Assembly: GCF_008711155.1 (NCBI RefSeq)
Contig: NZ_VUYQ01000001.1
Location: 930,001 to 994,000, forward strand
Direction of reading: 5' to 3'
Source of the DNA: Dechloromonas sp. CZR5
GTDB taxonomy: Bacteria; Pseudomonadota; Gammaproteobacteria; Burkholderiales; Rhodocyclaceae
DNA length: 64,000 nt
The notes under the pieces are model-generated. The model had not been told where the DNA came from. It saw only the letters and a program-made list of their open reading frames with translations, and did no database searches. A program made the translations under genes and the position numbers. Position 1 is the stretch's first letter, and each line of letters begins with the position of its first letter. Shown piece by piece: positions 1 through 9,100 of the stretch.

Positions 1-1
1 C

Positions 2-862
2 GGCTCGGGTTTCGACTACCACGGCAAGCCCATGGCCATCCTCAAGGGGCGACTCGTCGCTCTGTTGCTGGTTGGCGGCCTTTCGGCAGCGCAGCATCTC
101 AGCCCGCTGGCTTACGGTATCGCTTTTCTTTGCCTGGTGCCGCTGGTTCCGTGGCTGGCCGTCAAGGCTTTCCGTTTCCGGGCCTACAACACCAGCTACC
201 GGGGGCTGCACTTCAGTTTTCACGGTACCTACGGCCAGGCCTTCAAAGTGTTCGTCGGCTACGGCCTGCTGGCCATGGTGACCCTGTGGCTGGCTTTCCC
301 GGTTTTTTATCGGCAGTTGCGAAAGTTCATTCTCGACAACACCTGTTTCGGCACCACGGCGTTCGATTGCTCGGTGACGACCGGGGCCATCTACCGGATT
401 TTCCTGTTCCCCGGCTTCGTCATCCTGGCGCTGTTCGCAGCCATCGTCCTGGTCACCGCCATGGGTGCAGGCGGGGGTGGGGCGGGGCTGGCCGCCGCCG
501 GCTTCATGATTCTGCTCATTCCCCTGTTGCTGGTCCTGCCGCAGGTGGTGCTGGTTCCCTATGTGGCGGCCCGCAGCAATAACGCGGTCTGGAGCGCCAC
601 CGCCCTTGGGCCTCACCGCTTTGCCAGCCGCCTGCCGGTCGGCGGGTTCATCGGCCTGACCGTGGTGAACTGGCTCGGCATCCTGTGTACCCTGGGTCTG
701 TTCATTCCCTGGGCGAGGGTCAGGGTGGCTCGCTACCGTGCTGAGCATCTCACCCTGGCGGTCGATGGCAGCCTCGACGATTTTGTCGCCGGCGAAGCCG
801 GGGCCGTGACGGCACTCGGCGACGAAGCCGCCGAAATGTTCGATCTGGATATCGGCCTTTGA
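2..862 (+). CDS. DUF898 (YjgN-like) integral membrane protein, 5' end missing
   Basis: The reading frame is open from the first complete codon, and the residues before the first Met (Phe-Asp-Tyr-His-Gly-Lys-Pro) continue a typical DUF898 pattern in which a His-Gly motif precedes Leu-Lys-Gly-Arg. The true start is therefore upstream of the window and the ATG at 32 is internal. About 287 residues are visible, with at least five hydrophobic segments and a Gly/Ala-rich membrane stretch in the middle. E. coli YjgN is about 400 residues, so roughly two thirds is present. Function of the family is unknown. Its stop codon overlaps the start of the following M48 peptidase, so the two are probably co-translated; membrane protein plus membrane peptidase suggests envelope maintenance, but that is inference. 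Confidence 0.85.
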   Translation, partial: GSGFDYHGKPMAILKGRLVALLLVGGLSAAQHLSPLAYGIAFLCLVPLVPWLAVKAFRFRAYNTSYRGLHFSFHGTYGQAFKVFVGYGLLAMVTLWLAFPVFYRQLRKFILDNTCFGTTAFDCSVTTGAIYRIFLFPGFVILALFAAIVLVTAMGAGGGGAGLAAAGFMILLIPLLLVLPQVVLVPYVAARSNNAVWSATALGPHRFASRLPVGGFIGLTVVNWLGILCTLGLFIPWARVRVARYRAEHLTLAVDGSLDDFVAGEAGAVTALGDEAAEMFDLDIGL

Positions 863-1866
863 AAGGTATTGCCGCCTTCTACTACGATGGACGGACGCCA
901 GTCCGGCAGCCGGCCGAACTGTTCGTCATCGGCGATGAAATCGTCGGTCGCGGTGCTTTTGGCGAGCGGCGCGCCCGGCGCGGCGCCGTCGATATTTCCG
1001 AACCCTTGGGCCGCTCGCCGCGGGTCGTTCGCTTCGACGATGGCGGCCACTTCGAGGTGGCCGACCACGACGCCTTCAATCTCTGGCTCACGGCGGCTGG
1101 CTTCAGGGACTCGACGGTGGTGAACCTGCAAAGGCGCTGGTCGTGGGCACTCGGTTCGTTGCTGGGGGCAATATCGTTGATCGCGGCAATCTATGTCTGG
1201 GGGCTGCCGGCCTTCGGCAAGCTGATGGCGCCGAAGATTCCCGAGCCCGTTCTCCAGGCGCTGTCACAGCAGACCTTGAGCTTTCTCGACAGCAAATTAT
1301 TGACGCCATCGCGCCTGAGCGAGGCGCGACGGGCGGAACTGACCGAATACGCCGACCGGGTCTTGCGACAGGGGCGCGACCTGCCGCCCCATCGTCTGCA
1401 TTTCCGTTCCTCGACGCTGGGGCCCAATGCCTTTGCTCTGCCGAGCGGCGATATTGTGGTTCTGGATCAACTGGTCGAACTGGCCGGCAACGACGACGAA
1501 GTGACCGGCGTCATCGCCCACGAATTGGGGCACGTCGCCTATCGGCACGGGCTGCGGCAGTTGATCCAGTCCTCGGTGGTTTCCTTCGTGGTGGGCATCT
1601 ATTTCGGCGATGTGTCGTCGATGGCCGCCAGTTTCGGCGCCCTGGCCCTCGAATCGCGCTACTCGCGCGAGTTCGAACTGGAAGCCGATGCCTACGCCGC
1701 CCGGAGCCTAAAGGGCGCGGGCCTGGGTACCGAGCCGCTGGCCACGATGCTGGAACACATGGAAAAGGCCCATCAGGAAAAGGGCAGGAAGACATCCCGC
1801 TGGGATGTTCTCTCATCGCATCCCGACACCGGCGAGCGCGTTGCCCGTCTGCGGGCCATGCGCTAG
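859..1866 (+). CDS. M48-family (Ste24/HtpX/Oma1-like) membrane metallopeptidase
   Basis: Predicted zinc-dependent endopeptidase of 335 residues. It starts at a TTG overlapping the TGA of the upstream gene. The N-terminal ~90 residues look like a small soluble domain, followed by one hydrophobic segment (about 94-117). The peptidase domain carries the HELGH zinc motif at residues 221-225 and the downstream EADAYA helix that supplies the third zinc ligand, plus the SSHPDTGERV motif near the C-terminus that is common in M48 proteins. These are direct observations; a role in membrane-protein quality control is by analogy with the family. The substrate cannot be told. Confidence 0.9.
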   Translation: MKGIAAFYYDGRTPVRQPAELFVIGDEIVGRGAFGERRARRGAVDISEPLGRSPRVVRFDDGGHFEVADHDAFNLWLTAAGFRDSTVVNLQRRWSWALGSLLGAISLIAAIYVWGLPAFGKLMAPKIPEPVLQALSQQTLSFLDSKLLTPSRLSEARRAELTEYADRVLRQGRDLPPHRLHFRSSTLGPNAFALPSGDIVVLDQLVELAGNDDEVTGVIAHELGHVAYRHGLRQLIQSSVVSFVVGIYFGDVSSMAASFGALALESRYSREFELEADAYAARSLKGAGLGTEPLATMLEHMEKAHQEKGRKTSRWDVLSSHPDTGERVARLRAMR

Positions 1867-1905
1867 CGTCATTCCCGGCATACCGACGGCGGCCCTTGCC
1901 TCAAT

Positions 1906-1936
1906 AAATCCGTCGCCGGCACGGGGCGACGGATTT
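1906..1936. terminator. Bidirectional hairpin terminator between convergent genes
   Basis: A perfect 12-bp stem (AAATCCGTCGCC with GGCGACGGATTT, 7-nt loop) sits between the stop codons of the convergent M48 gene and the secreted hypothetical. A short A/T run flanks both sides, so it can serve both strands; the U tract is weak. Confidence 0.6.
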
Positions 1937-1950
1937 ACTTCAATCTGCCA

Positions 1951-3051
1951 TTAAAAGCAGACAAAGAAACAAAGGATTTGCGACTTGTCGAGCGCAACGT
2001 CCAGGACTTCTCCATCGCTTTGGATGGTTACCTGCTTCTGGAACGTCGTCGGTTCCTTGATGAGATAAGACCAGTTGACCACGTGATCCTGTGTGCCGAT
2101 ATGCCTGTTTCCGGCAAACACATGCGTTTGGCCGACTACCTCTGGAACGCTGATCGTTTCGTTGTAGGTGAAACTCGCGATCAACATATATTCACCGGCA
2201 GGCAGGCGACTGAAGGAAAATCCACCTTCGTCGTCGAGAATCTTCGTACTCATGATGTGCTTGGCAATGTTCTCCGGAATATATTCCGGGGCTTTTTTGG
2301 TTGCCTTGACTTCTTCGTACCACGCTTTGAATTCCTTGCTCATCCAGATCAGGGCGACCGCTTCACTTCCCTTTGGCGGATATTGTTTGCTTGCCAGAAA
2401 TCCACCTTTGTAATAAGCGCTGCCGCGGATGGTGGATTTCCCGAGGGGGCGGATTTCGGCAAGCGCCGAGTCCATATCCTGACCACCCGGTTTACGTCCG
2501 GCTATGCAATCGAGCATCGCCACACGCGCCTTATCCAGCCCGTCGTAGTCAATATCGACGATCGTCTCGGGAATGACTTCGCGTTGTATCGTCAGCTGGA
2601 GTTTTTCTTCGCTATCTCGCATCGATTGCAATAACTTGCGGATGTCGCTGGTGGCGATCATCAGGTTATAGGTCTTCGTGTCGGCTTGTTTCGGCATGAT
2701 CACGCCTTTGAGGGTCGACTCCGGCAATCCCATCAAATGCAAGCCCAGCTGAATTTCCTTGGGCGATCGCGTCGGTGGAATATTCCGACCGGAGAACAAG
2801 AGCGCCGAGTAAGCCGCTTTGGCGGTGGGGCCGAATATCGCCAGGCTGTCCGCATTGCGTTTGCCCGGAATGAAGCGGATGGCGCAATTCAAACCGGGCG
2901 TGGATTCGTCATAGCGCAAGGCCCAGGCGCCGAGCTGGCTGCGCGTAATGATTTTTCCCTCGGATTGTTGGGCGTATGCGGCGGGCCAGGGCGCCAGCGT
3001 CAGGCCGATCAACACCGTGGCAAGCGTGAAGGAGGCGATGGATTTCGTCAT
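1951..3051 (-). CDS. Secreted protein of unknown function
   Basis: I do not recognise this 366-residue protein. The start at 3051 was chosen because it puts a clean signal peptide at the N-terminus (MTKSIASFTLA, hydrophobic core, Ala-Tyr-Ala before Gln-Gln); in-frame Met codons further upstream (3105, 3165) would add an unlikely polar, Cys-containing extension. The middle contains the sequence Asp-Asp-Glu-Gly-Gly-Phe-Ser-Phe followed by Leu-Pro-Ala-Gly-Glu-Tyr, the usual signature of a carboxypeptidase-regulatory/prealbumin-like beta-sandwich. Probably a periplasmic or outer-membrane protein. It stands alone, convergent to the M48 gene. The C-terminus ends in Cys-Phe-Phe-Val-Cys-Phe, which is odd for a secreted protein. 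Confidence 0.65.
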   Translation of the reverse strand: MTKSIASFTLATVLIGLTLAPWPAAYAQQSEGKIITRSQLGAWALRYDESTPGLNCAIRFIPGKRNADSLAIFGPTAKAAYSALLFSGRNIPPTRSPKEIQLGLHLMGLPESTLKGVIMPKQADTKTYNLMIATSDIRKLLQSMRDSEEKLQLTIQREVIPETIVDIDYDGLDKARVAMLDCIAGRKPGGQDMDSALAEIRPLGKSTIRGSAYYKGGFLASKQYPPKGSEAVALIWMSKEFKAWYEEVKATKKAPEYIPENIAKHIMSTKILDDEGGFSFSRLPAGEYMLIASFTYNETISVPEVVGQTHVFAGNRHIGTQDHVVNWSYLIKEPTTFQKQVTIQSDGEVLDVALDKSQILCFFVCF

Positions 3052-3540
3052 TGGCGAGAACAGCGTGGTCAAACAGCGAGGCCGCCGGTAACCATGACCC
3101 GTCATGCAGAGGACATTGGAATTCTTGACACCGGAGAGGCTTGATTTGGCTTTGCATGCATTCATTTTTCATCCAATTCGCTAGCAGGCATCTGAAACAC
3201 TGCCCTGCCAGTGCGGCAGGCAGAACTCAAACGGCTTGTTTCTCGGGATGCGAAGGACGCCTTGGGCACTTCGCAGGGATTCGTGGACGGGGTTCAGGCT
3301 TTGTCTCATCGCGCCGCACTCCAGGGAGTGATTGCTCCCAGTGTGCATATGCGCGTCAGATTGTAGCCTGTCATGCTCAGGACGAAGAACCGATCAAGCC
3401 TCTTCATCCAGGGGACCAGGGTTTGGCGGATTGGCTCGATGAAATTACTTTCGGCATATCGCTGCCTGGCAAGCTTACGTCTTGGCCGCGAGCGCGCATA
3501 CCCGCCACTGCGGGTCGGCGATACTTGTTGTTTTGTGCAG
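3052..3540. other. 489-bp gap without a convincing gene
   Basis: This holds the promoter side of the secreted protein gene and the region after the Lrp-type regulator. Short open frames here lack ribosome binding sites and known protein features. Two small hairpins are visible (CCTGCC-agtgc-GGCAGG at 3204-3220 and CCCGC-cact-GCGGG at 3501-3514); neither has a U tract. Nothing else recognised. Confidence 0.5.
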
Positions 3541-3975
3541 CTAGGCGCCGCTGCCGCTGCGATAGGTGGCCAGATGGATACTGGTTTCCGTCGCCTGGAT
3601 GCTGCGGATCAGGCGAATGCGCTCCAGCACGTCGGAAAGCTCGGTCAGGTTTTCGGCGCGCAGTTCGGCCAGCAGGTCCCAACGGCCGTTGGTATCGTGC
3701 AGCGATGCGACACCCGGTTCGCCGAGCAGGCTGGCGATCACCGAGCGGGTCTCGTTGCCGGCGACCACGATGCTCATCCAGGCGCGGATTTCGTTGGGTT
3801 GGGAGTCGGGACGCAACTGCACGGTGTAGCCGACGATGACGCCCTCGTTTTCGAGCCGGGCGATCCGGTTGGTGACGGTGCCGCGCGATACCTTGAGCTT
3901 GTGGGCCAGGGTGGCTACGCTGGTGCGGGCGTTGTTGCGCAACAAGGCGATCAATTGTTGGTCCAGATTGTCCAT
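3541..3975 (-). CDS. Lrp/AsnC-family transcriptional regulator
   Basis: 144 residues, the usual size. The start at 3975 (MDNLDQQLIALL) matches the canonical beginning of the family; the frame stays open further upstream but that part crosses the divergent gene. N-terminal winged helix-turn-helix (residues ~1-60, ARTSVATLAHKLKVSRGTV as recognition region) followed by a RAM ligand-binding domain. It is divergent to the ornithine cyclodeaminase gene, so it probably controls arginine/ornithine/proline catabolism in response to an amino acid. Family placement is from sequence; the regulon is inferred from position. Confidence 0.92.
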   Translation of the reverse strand: MDNLDQQLIALLRNNARTSVATLAHKLKVSRGTVTNRIARLENEGVIVGYTVQLRPDSQPNEIRAWMSIVVAGNETRSVIASLLGEPGVASLHDTNGRWDLLAELRAENLTELSDVLERIRLIRSIQATETSIHLATYRSGSGA

Positions 3976-4030
3976 TTTGTCTATTTGCCAATAATAGGTG
4001 TCGTTATGTTCAACTAATTGTCGAAATAGT

Positions 4031-4041
4031 GCAATAGTTGC
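4031..4041. promoter_or_regulatory. Palindrome in the divergent lrp-like/ocd promoter region
   Basis: GCAATAGTTGC is a perfect palindrome around a 3-nt centre, inside an A/T-rich stretch between the two divergent starts. Lrp-type proteins bind such degenerate dyads, so it is a candidate operator for the neighbouring regulator. Confidence 0.4.
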
Positions 4042-4111
4042 TATTTTGGTTGGCTTGCTTTTCGGGGATGATGTTTCCATCGAGATATAACAAAGACCGA
4101 GGAGCCACACC

Positions 4112-5179
4112 ATGTCTGCCAACCATCGTATCCAGACCCGTTTCTTGAGCGCCGAGCGCGCCGCCCGCATGATCCAGCGCAAGGGTCTCGCTGTCTGCCT
4201 GGAAGGCATGTCGGCCTACATTGTCGATGATTTCCTGCGCTGGCAGGATTTCGAGAAGACGCCGCGCGTCGCCAATCATTCGCACGACGGCGTCATCGAG
4301 CTGATGCCGATTTCCGACCATAGCCTGTATTCCTTCAAATATGTGAACGGACACCCGAAGAATTTCCGCTTCGGCATGTCGACCGTGATGGCCTTTGGCG
4401 TGCTCGCCGACGTCGCCACCGGCGCGCCGACGCTGGTCAGCGAACTGACGCTGACCACCGCCCTGCGCACGGCCGCCATGTCGGCCGTCGCCGCCCGGGC
4501 GCTGGCCCGTCCGGACAGCCGTCGCATGGCGCTGATCGGCAACGGCGCGCAGAGCGAGTTCCAGGCCCTGGCTTTCCACCGCCTGCTCGGCATCGAGGAA
4601 TTCCATCTTTACGATACCGATCCGGCCGCGACCGACAAGCTGCTCGCCAATCTGGCCGCCCTCGGCCTGCATGCCTGGCGTTTCGACAGCGCCCGCGAAG
4701 CCGTGCGCGGTTGCGATATCGTGACCACGGTCACTGCCGACAAGACCAACGCCACCATCCTGACGCCGGACATGATCGAGCCCGGCATGCACATCAACGG
4801 CGTGGGCGGCGATTGCCCGGGCAAGACCGAGTTGCATCGCGGCGTACTCGAGACGGCCAAGGTGTTCGTCGAGTACGAGCCGCAGACCCGCATCGAAGGC
4901 GATATCCAGCAGATGCCCGCCGAGTTCGCCGTGGTCGAACTGTGGAAGGTGCTGGCCGGACAGTCTGCAGGGCGCCTTGCCGAGAGCGATGTGACGGTAT
5001 TTGACTCGGTCGGCTTCGCACTGGAGGATTATTCCGCATTGCGTTTCATGCGCGATTTGGCTATTGAGTTGGGTGTGGAGGACGAGATTTCGCTGATTCC
5101 CGCTTTGCCGGATCCGAAGAACCTGTTCGGCTTCATCCCGGCGGCGGACGATGTCCGCGTTCTTTCCCGTGCAGCCTGA
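4112..5179 (+). CDS. ocd: Ornithine cyclodeaminase
   Basis: Converts L-ornithine to L-proline and ammonia using tightly bound NAD. 355 residues, normal for the family (mu-crystallin/OCD fold). Visible are the substrate-binding N-terminal part with Glu and Lys in the IELMP...FKYVNGHP region, the dinucleotide-binding motif IGNGAQSEFQ near residues 143-152, and the GVGGDCPGKTEL loop carrying the catalytic Asp. Start codon ATG with a GGAG site upstream. It is followed closely by arginase and then PutA, which together give arginine to ornithine to proline to glutamate. Confidence 0.95.
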   Translation: MSANHRIQTRFLSAERAARMIQRKGLAVCLEGMSAYIVDDFLRWQDFEKTPRVANHSHDGVIELMPISDHSLYSFKYVNGHPKNFRFGMSTVMAFGVLADVATGAPTLVSELTLTTALRTAAMSAVAARALARPDSRRMALIGNGAQSEFQALAFHRLLGIEEFHLYDTDPAATDKLLANLAALGLHAWRFDSAREAVRGCDIVTTVTADKTNATILTPDMIEPGMHINGVGGDCPGKTELHRGVLETAKVFVEYEPQTRIEGDIQQMPAEFAVVELWKVLAGQSAGRLAESDVTVFDSVGFALEDYSALRFMRDLAIELGVEDEISLIPALPDPKNLFGFIPAADDVRVLSRAA

Positions 5180-5197
5180 TTTGCCTTGGAGAGAAGA

Positions 5198-6124
5198 ATG
5201 AGCATGCGACCGGTCAGCATCATTGGCGCCCCGACGGATATCGGCGCCAGCGTCATTGGCGCTCGCATGGGCCCGGAGGCCCTGCGCGTCGCGGGCATCG
5301 TCGATGCAGTGGCCCGCTACGGCTGTCAGGTGAGCGATTGCGGCGACGTGTCCGGGCCGCTCAACCCGCAGCAGGGGCCGGTGGACGGCTTTCGTCATCT
5401 GCCCGAAGTGGCCGAATGGAACCGGAAACTGCACGATGCGGTGTATCGCGAACTCAGCGCCGAGCGCCTGCCGCTGGTCATTGGCGGCGATCATTGTCTG
5501 GCCGTCGGTTCGATCAGCGCGGTTGCCCGGCATTGCCGCGAGCGCGGCGAAAAGCTGCGTATCCTGTGGCTCGATGCGCACGCCGACTTCAACACCTCGG
5601 CCATCACGCCGAGCGGCAACATCCACGGCATGCCGGTCGCCTGCCTGTGCGGCCACGGGCCGGCGGAACTGACCGGAATTGGCGGCCACGTACCGGCAAT
5701 CAGCCCGGCCGACATCCGCCAGATCGGCATCCGCAGCGTGGACGAGGGCGAGAAGCGCTTCCTGCGCGAGCAGGGCGTCGAAGTTTTCGACATGCGCTAC
5801 ATCGATGAGGTCGGCATGCGTCACACGCTGGAGCTGGCACTGGCTGGCCTCGACGACAACACGCACCTGCATGTCAGCTTCGATGTCGATTTCCTCGACC
5901 CGGAGATCGCGCCCGGCGTCGGCACCACGGTACGCGGCGGCCCGACCTATCGCGAAGCCCAGCTGTGCATGGAAATGATTGCCGACACCGGCCGCCTCGG
6001 TTCGCTCGATATCGTCGAACTCAATCCGGCGCTCGACCATCGGAACATGACGGCCGAACTGGCGGTCGACCTGGTCGAAAGCCTGTTCGGCAAGAGCACG
6101 CTGCTGCGCCTTTATCAATCCTGA
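5198..6124 (+). CDS. rocF: Arginase
   Basis: Hydrolyses L-arginine to ornithine and urea with a binuclear manganese centre. 308 residues. The metal-ligand motifs are all present: GGDH (96-99), DAHAD (126-130) and SFDVDFLDP with Asp229 and Asp231. The ATG at 5198 was chosen over a TTG at 5186 because it follows a GGAGAG ribosome site at 7-10 nt. Lies 18 nt after ornithine cyclodeaminase, so the two are co-transcribed and the product of this enzyme is the substrate of the former. Confidence 0.95.
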   Translation: MSMRPVSIIGAPTDIGASVIGARMGPEALRVAGIVDAVARYGCQVSDCGDVSGPLNPQQGPVDGFRHLPEVAEWNRKLHDAVYRELSAERLPLVIGGDHCLAVGSISAVARHCRERGEKLRILWLDAHADFNTSAITPSGNIHGMPVACLCGHGPAELTGIGGHVPAISPADIRQIGIRSVDEGEKRFLREQGVEVFDMRYIDEVGMRHTLELALAGLDDNTHLHVSFDVDFLDPEIAPGVGTTVRGGPTYREAQLCMEMIADTGRLGSLDIVELNPALDHRNMTAELAVDLVESLFGKSTLLRLYQS

Positions 6125-6190
6125 CCTTCCGGGGCGGTGCGCCGGCACCTGGCGCAAGTCCCTCTGCTCCCTGTTGCGAAAGTGCCCACC

Positions 6191-9100
6191 ATGAATGCCC
6201 CGAATCAACCGCATCTTCGTTTTGCCGAGCGCCGCGCCGAGATGGCGGCCCATTGCCGCACCGATGAGTCAAGCTGTGTTGCCGCGCTGACTGCCGAATA
6301 CCGCGCCCGGCCGCTCGACGAAGCGGCCATCGCCCGGCGGGCCGGCGAACTGGTTGCGGCCGTGCGGGCGCAGCGCAAGACGGCGAGCGGGGTCGACCAC
6401 CTGATGCACGAGTTTTCCCTGTCCAGCCAGGAGGGCATCGCCCTGATGTGCCTGGCCGAGGCGCTGCTGCGCATTCCCGATGCCGAGACGATGAACCTGC
6501 TGATCCGCGACAAGATCAGCAAGGGCGACTGGCGTGCCCACCTCGGGCAGAGCGGCTCGCTGTTCGTCAATGCCGCCACCTGGGGCCTGATGATCACCGG
6601 CAACCTGGTGGCGACGCACCGCGAGGCGACGCTGGGCAATGCCCTGTCACGCCTCATCGGTCGCGGTGGCGAGCCGCTGATCCGGCGCGGCGTCGAATTC
6701 GCGATGACCTTGCTCGGCCAGCAGTTCGTCATGGGGGAAAGCATCGAGAACGCGCTGGAACGCAGCCGCGGCAACCTCGAGCGCGGTTTTACCCATTCCT
6801 TCGACATGCTCGGCGAAGCGGCGCTGACGGCCACCGACGCCGAGCGCTATGGCGCGGCCTACGAGGCGGCCATCCACGCCATCGGCAAAGCGAACGGCCA
6901 GGGCGTGGTCGGCGGCGACGGCATTTCGGTCAAGTTGTCGGCGCTGCATCCGCGCTATGTCCGCGCCCAGCATCAGCGGGTGATGGACGAACTGTATCCG
7001 CGCCTGTTCGCGCTGGCGGCACTGGCTCGCGACTATGAAATCGGCTTCAACATCGATGCCGAGGAGGCCGACCGCCTGTCGATCTCGCTCGAGCTGGTCG
7101 AGCGCCTGGCCTTCGAGCCGCAACTACAGGGCTGGGAAGGGCTGGGCGTGGTGGTCCAGGCCTACCAGAAGCGGGCACCGCTGGTCATCGCGCATCTGGC
7201 CGACATCGCCCGCCAGGCGGGCCGGCGCATGATGGTTCGTCTGGTCAAGGGCGCCTATTGGGACAGCGAGGTCAAACGCGCCCAGGTCGACGGCCAATCC
7301 GGCTATCCGGTATTTACGCGCAAGGCGCATACCGACCTGTCCTATCTGGTGTGTGCCGGGCGCCTGCTCGATGTCGCCGATGTGATCTACCCGCAGTTCG
7401 CCACCCACAACGCCCATACGCTGGCCTGCGTCGAGCGCATGGCCGCCGACCGCGGCGTGAATGATTACGAATTCCAGTGCCTGCACGGCATGGGCGAAGC
7501 GCTTTACGGCAACGTTGTCGGCCACGGCGACGACGGCTTGCGCTGCCGCATCTACGCGCCGGTCGGGCGTCACGAGACGCTGCTGCCCTACCTCGTCCGC
7601 CGCCTGTTGGAGAACGGCGCCAACAGCTCCTTCGTCAATCGCATCGTCGACGAGAAGGTCAGTATCGACGAACTGGTCGCTTCGCCGCTGGATGTGGTCG
7701 ATCGCTGGCAGGGCCAGCCGCACCCGGCGATCCCGTTGCCGGCCGATCTGTATGGCGCGGCACGGCGCAATTCGTCCGGGCTCGATCTGGCCGACGATCC
7801 GGAAATCGCCCGTCTTGGCGCCGAACTCGCCGCTTTGCGCGAGTGCAGTTGGGAGGCCAGGCCCCTGCTGGCGCACGGCGCCGGCGAGGGAGGGCTGGGT
7901 GAGGCGGTGTTCAACCCGGCGGACCGTGGCGACGTGGTTGGCCGCATCTATGAGGCCAGCGAAGCCGAGGTAGACATGGCGCTTGCCTCGGCCAGTGCCT
8001 TTGTCGCTCACTGGGCCGACGTCCCGGTCGGCGAACGCGCCCGATTGCTGCGCGCCTGTGCCGACAAGCTGGAAGGTGCCCGGGACGAGCTGATCAGCCT
8101 GTGCGTTCGCGAGGCCGGCAAGAGTTGGGGCAATGCCGTGGCCGAAATTCGCGAAGCCGTCGATTTCTGCCGCTATTACGCCGCCCAGATAGAGAAGCTG
8201 GACTCCCCGGTCGAGGCCCCCGGCGTTGTCGTTTGCATCAGCCCGTGGAACTTCCCGCTCGCCATCTTTACCGGCGAAGTCATCGCTGCCCTGGCGGCCG
8301 GTTCGCCGGTAATCGCCAAGCCGGCCGAACAGACTCCGCTGATCGCCGCTCTTGCCGTACGCCTGATGCATGAAGCGGGAATCCCGACGGCCGCCCTGCA
8401 GTTGCTGCCGGGGCGCGGCGAGACGGTCGGCGCCCGGCTGACCGGCGATGTGCGCGTGCGGGGTGTCATTTTCACGGGATCGACCGAGGTGGCGCAGATC
8501 ATCAACCGCAGCCTGGCCCAACGCCCGGCCGATGCGCCGGAAGCCTTCCTGATCGCCGAAACCGGCGGCCAGAATGCGATGATCGTCGATTCGTCGGCAC
8601 AGCCCGAGCAGGTGGTGCAGGATGTGATCGCCTCGGGTTTCGACAGCGCCGGACAACGCTGCTCGGCCTTGCGCGTACTCTGCGTGCAGGAGGAAATCGC
8701 CGACTGTCTGATCGACATGCTGCGTGCCGCCATGGGCGAGTTGCGCATGGGCAATCCGGCCGATCTGGCGACGGACGTCGGCCCGGTCATCGACGAAGCG
8801 GCGCGCGGCGTTCTGGAAGGGCATATTGCCGCCATGCGTCAGGTCGGACATCGCGTTCACCAGATTTCCCTGCCGTTGGGCTGCGCCCGGGGCTGCTTCG
8901 TGCCGCCGACCCTGATCGAAATCGATCGCCTCGATCAACTGGAGCGCGAAGTGTTCGGGCCGGTTGTCCATATCCTGCGCTTTGCCGCCCGTGACATGCT
9001 GGCCGTGGTCGACGCCATCAATGCCACCGGCTACGGCCTGACCTTCGGCATGCACAGCCGGATCGACGAGAGCATCGAGGCGGTGACCGGCCGCGTGCGC

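Noticed and set aside
4010-6253. 747-codon open frame on the minus strand
   Set aside because: Lies entirely over ocd and arginase, whose products show all family motifs; the antisense translation has the Gln/Arg/His-rich composition of a GC-rich shadow frame and no recognisable domain.
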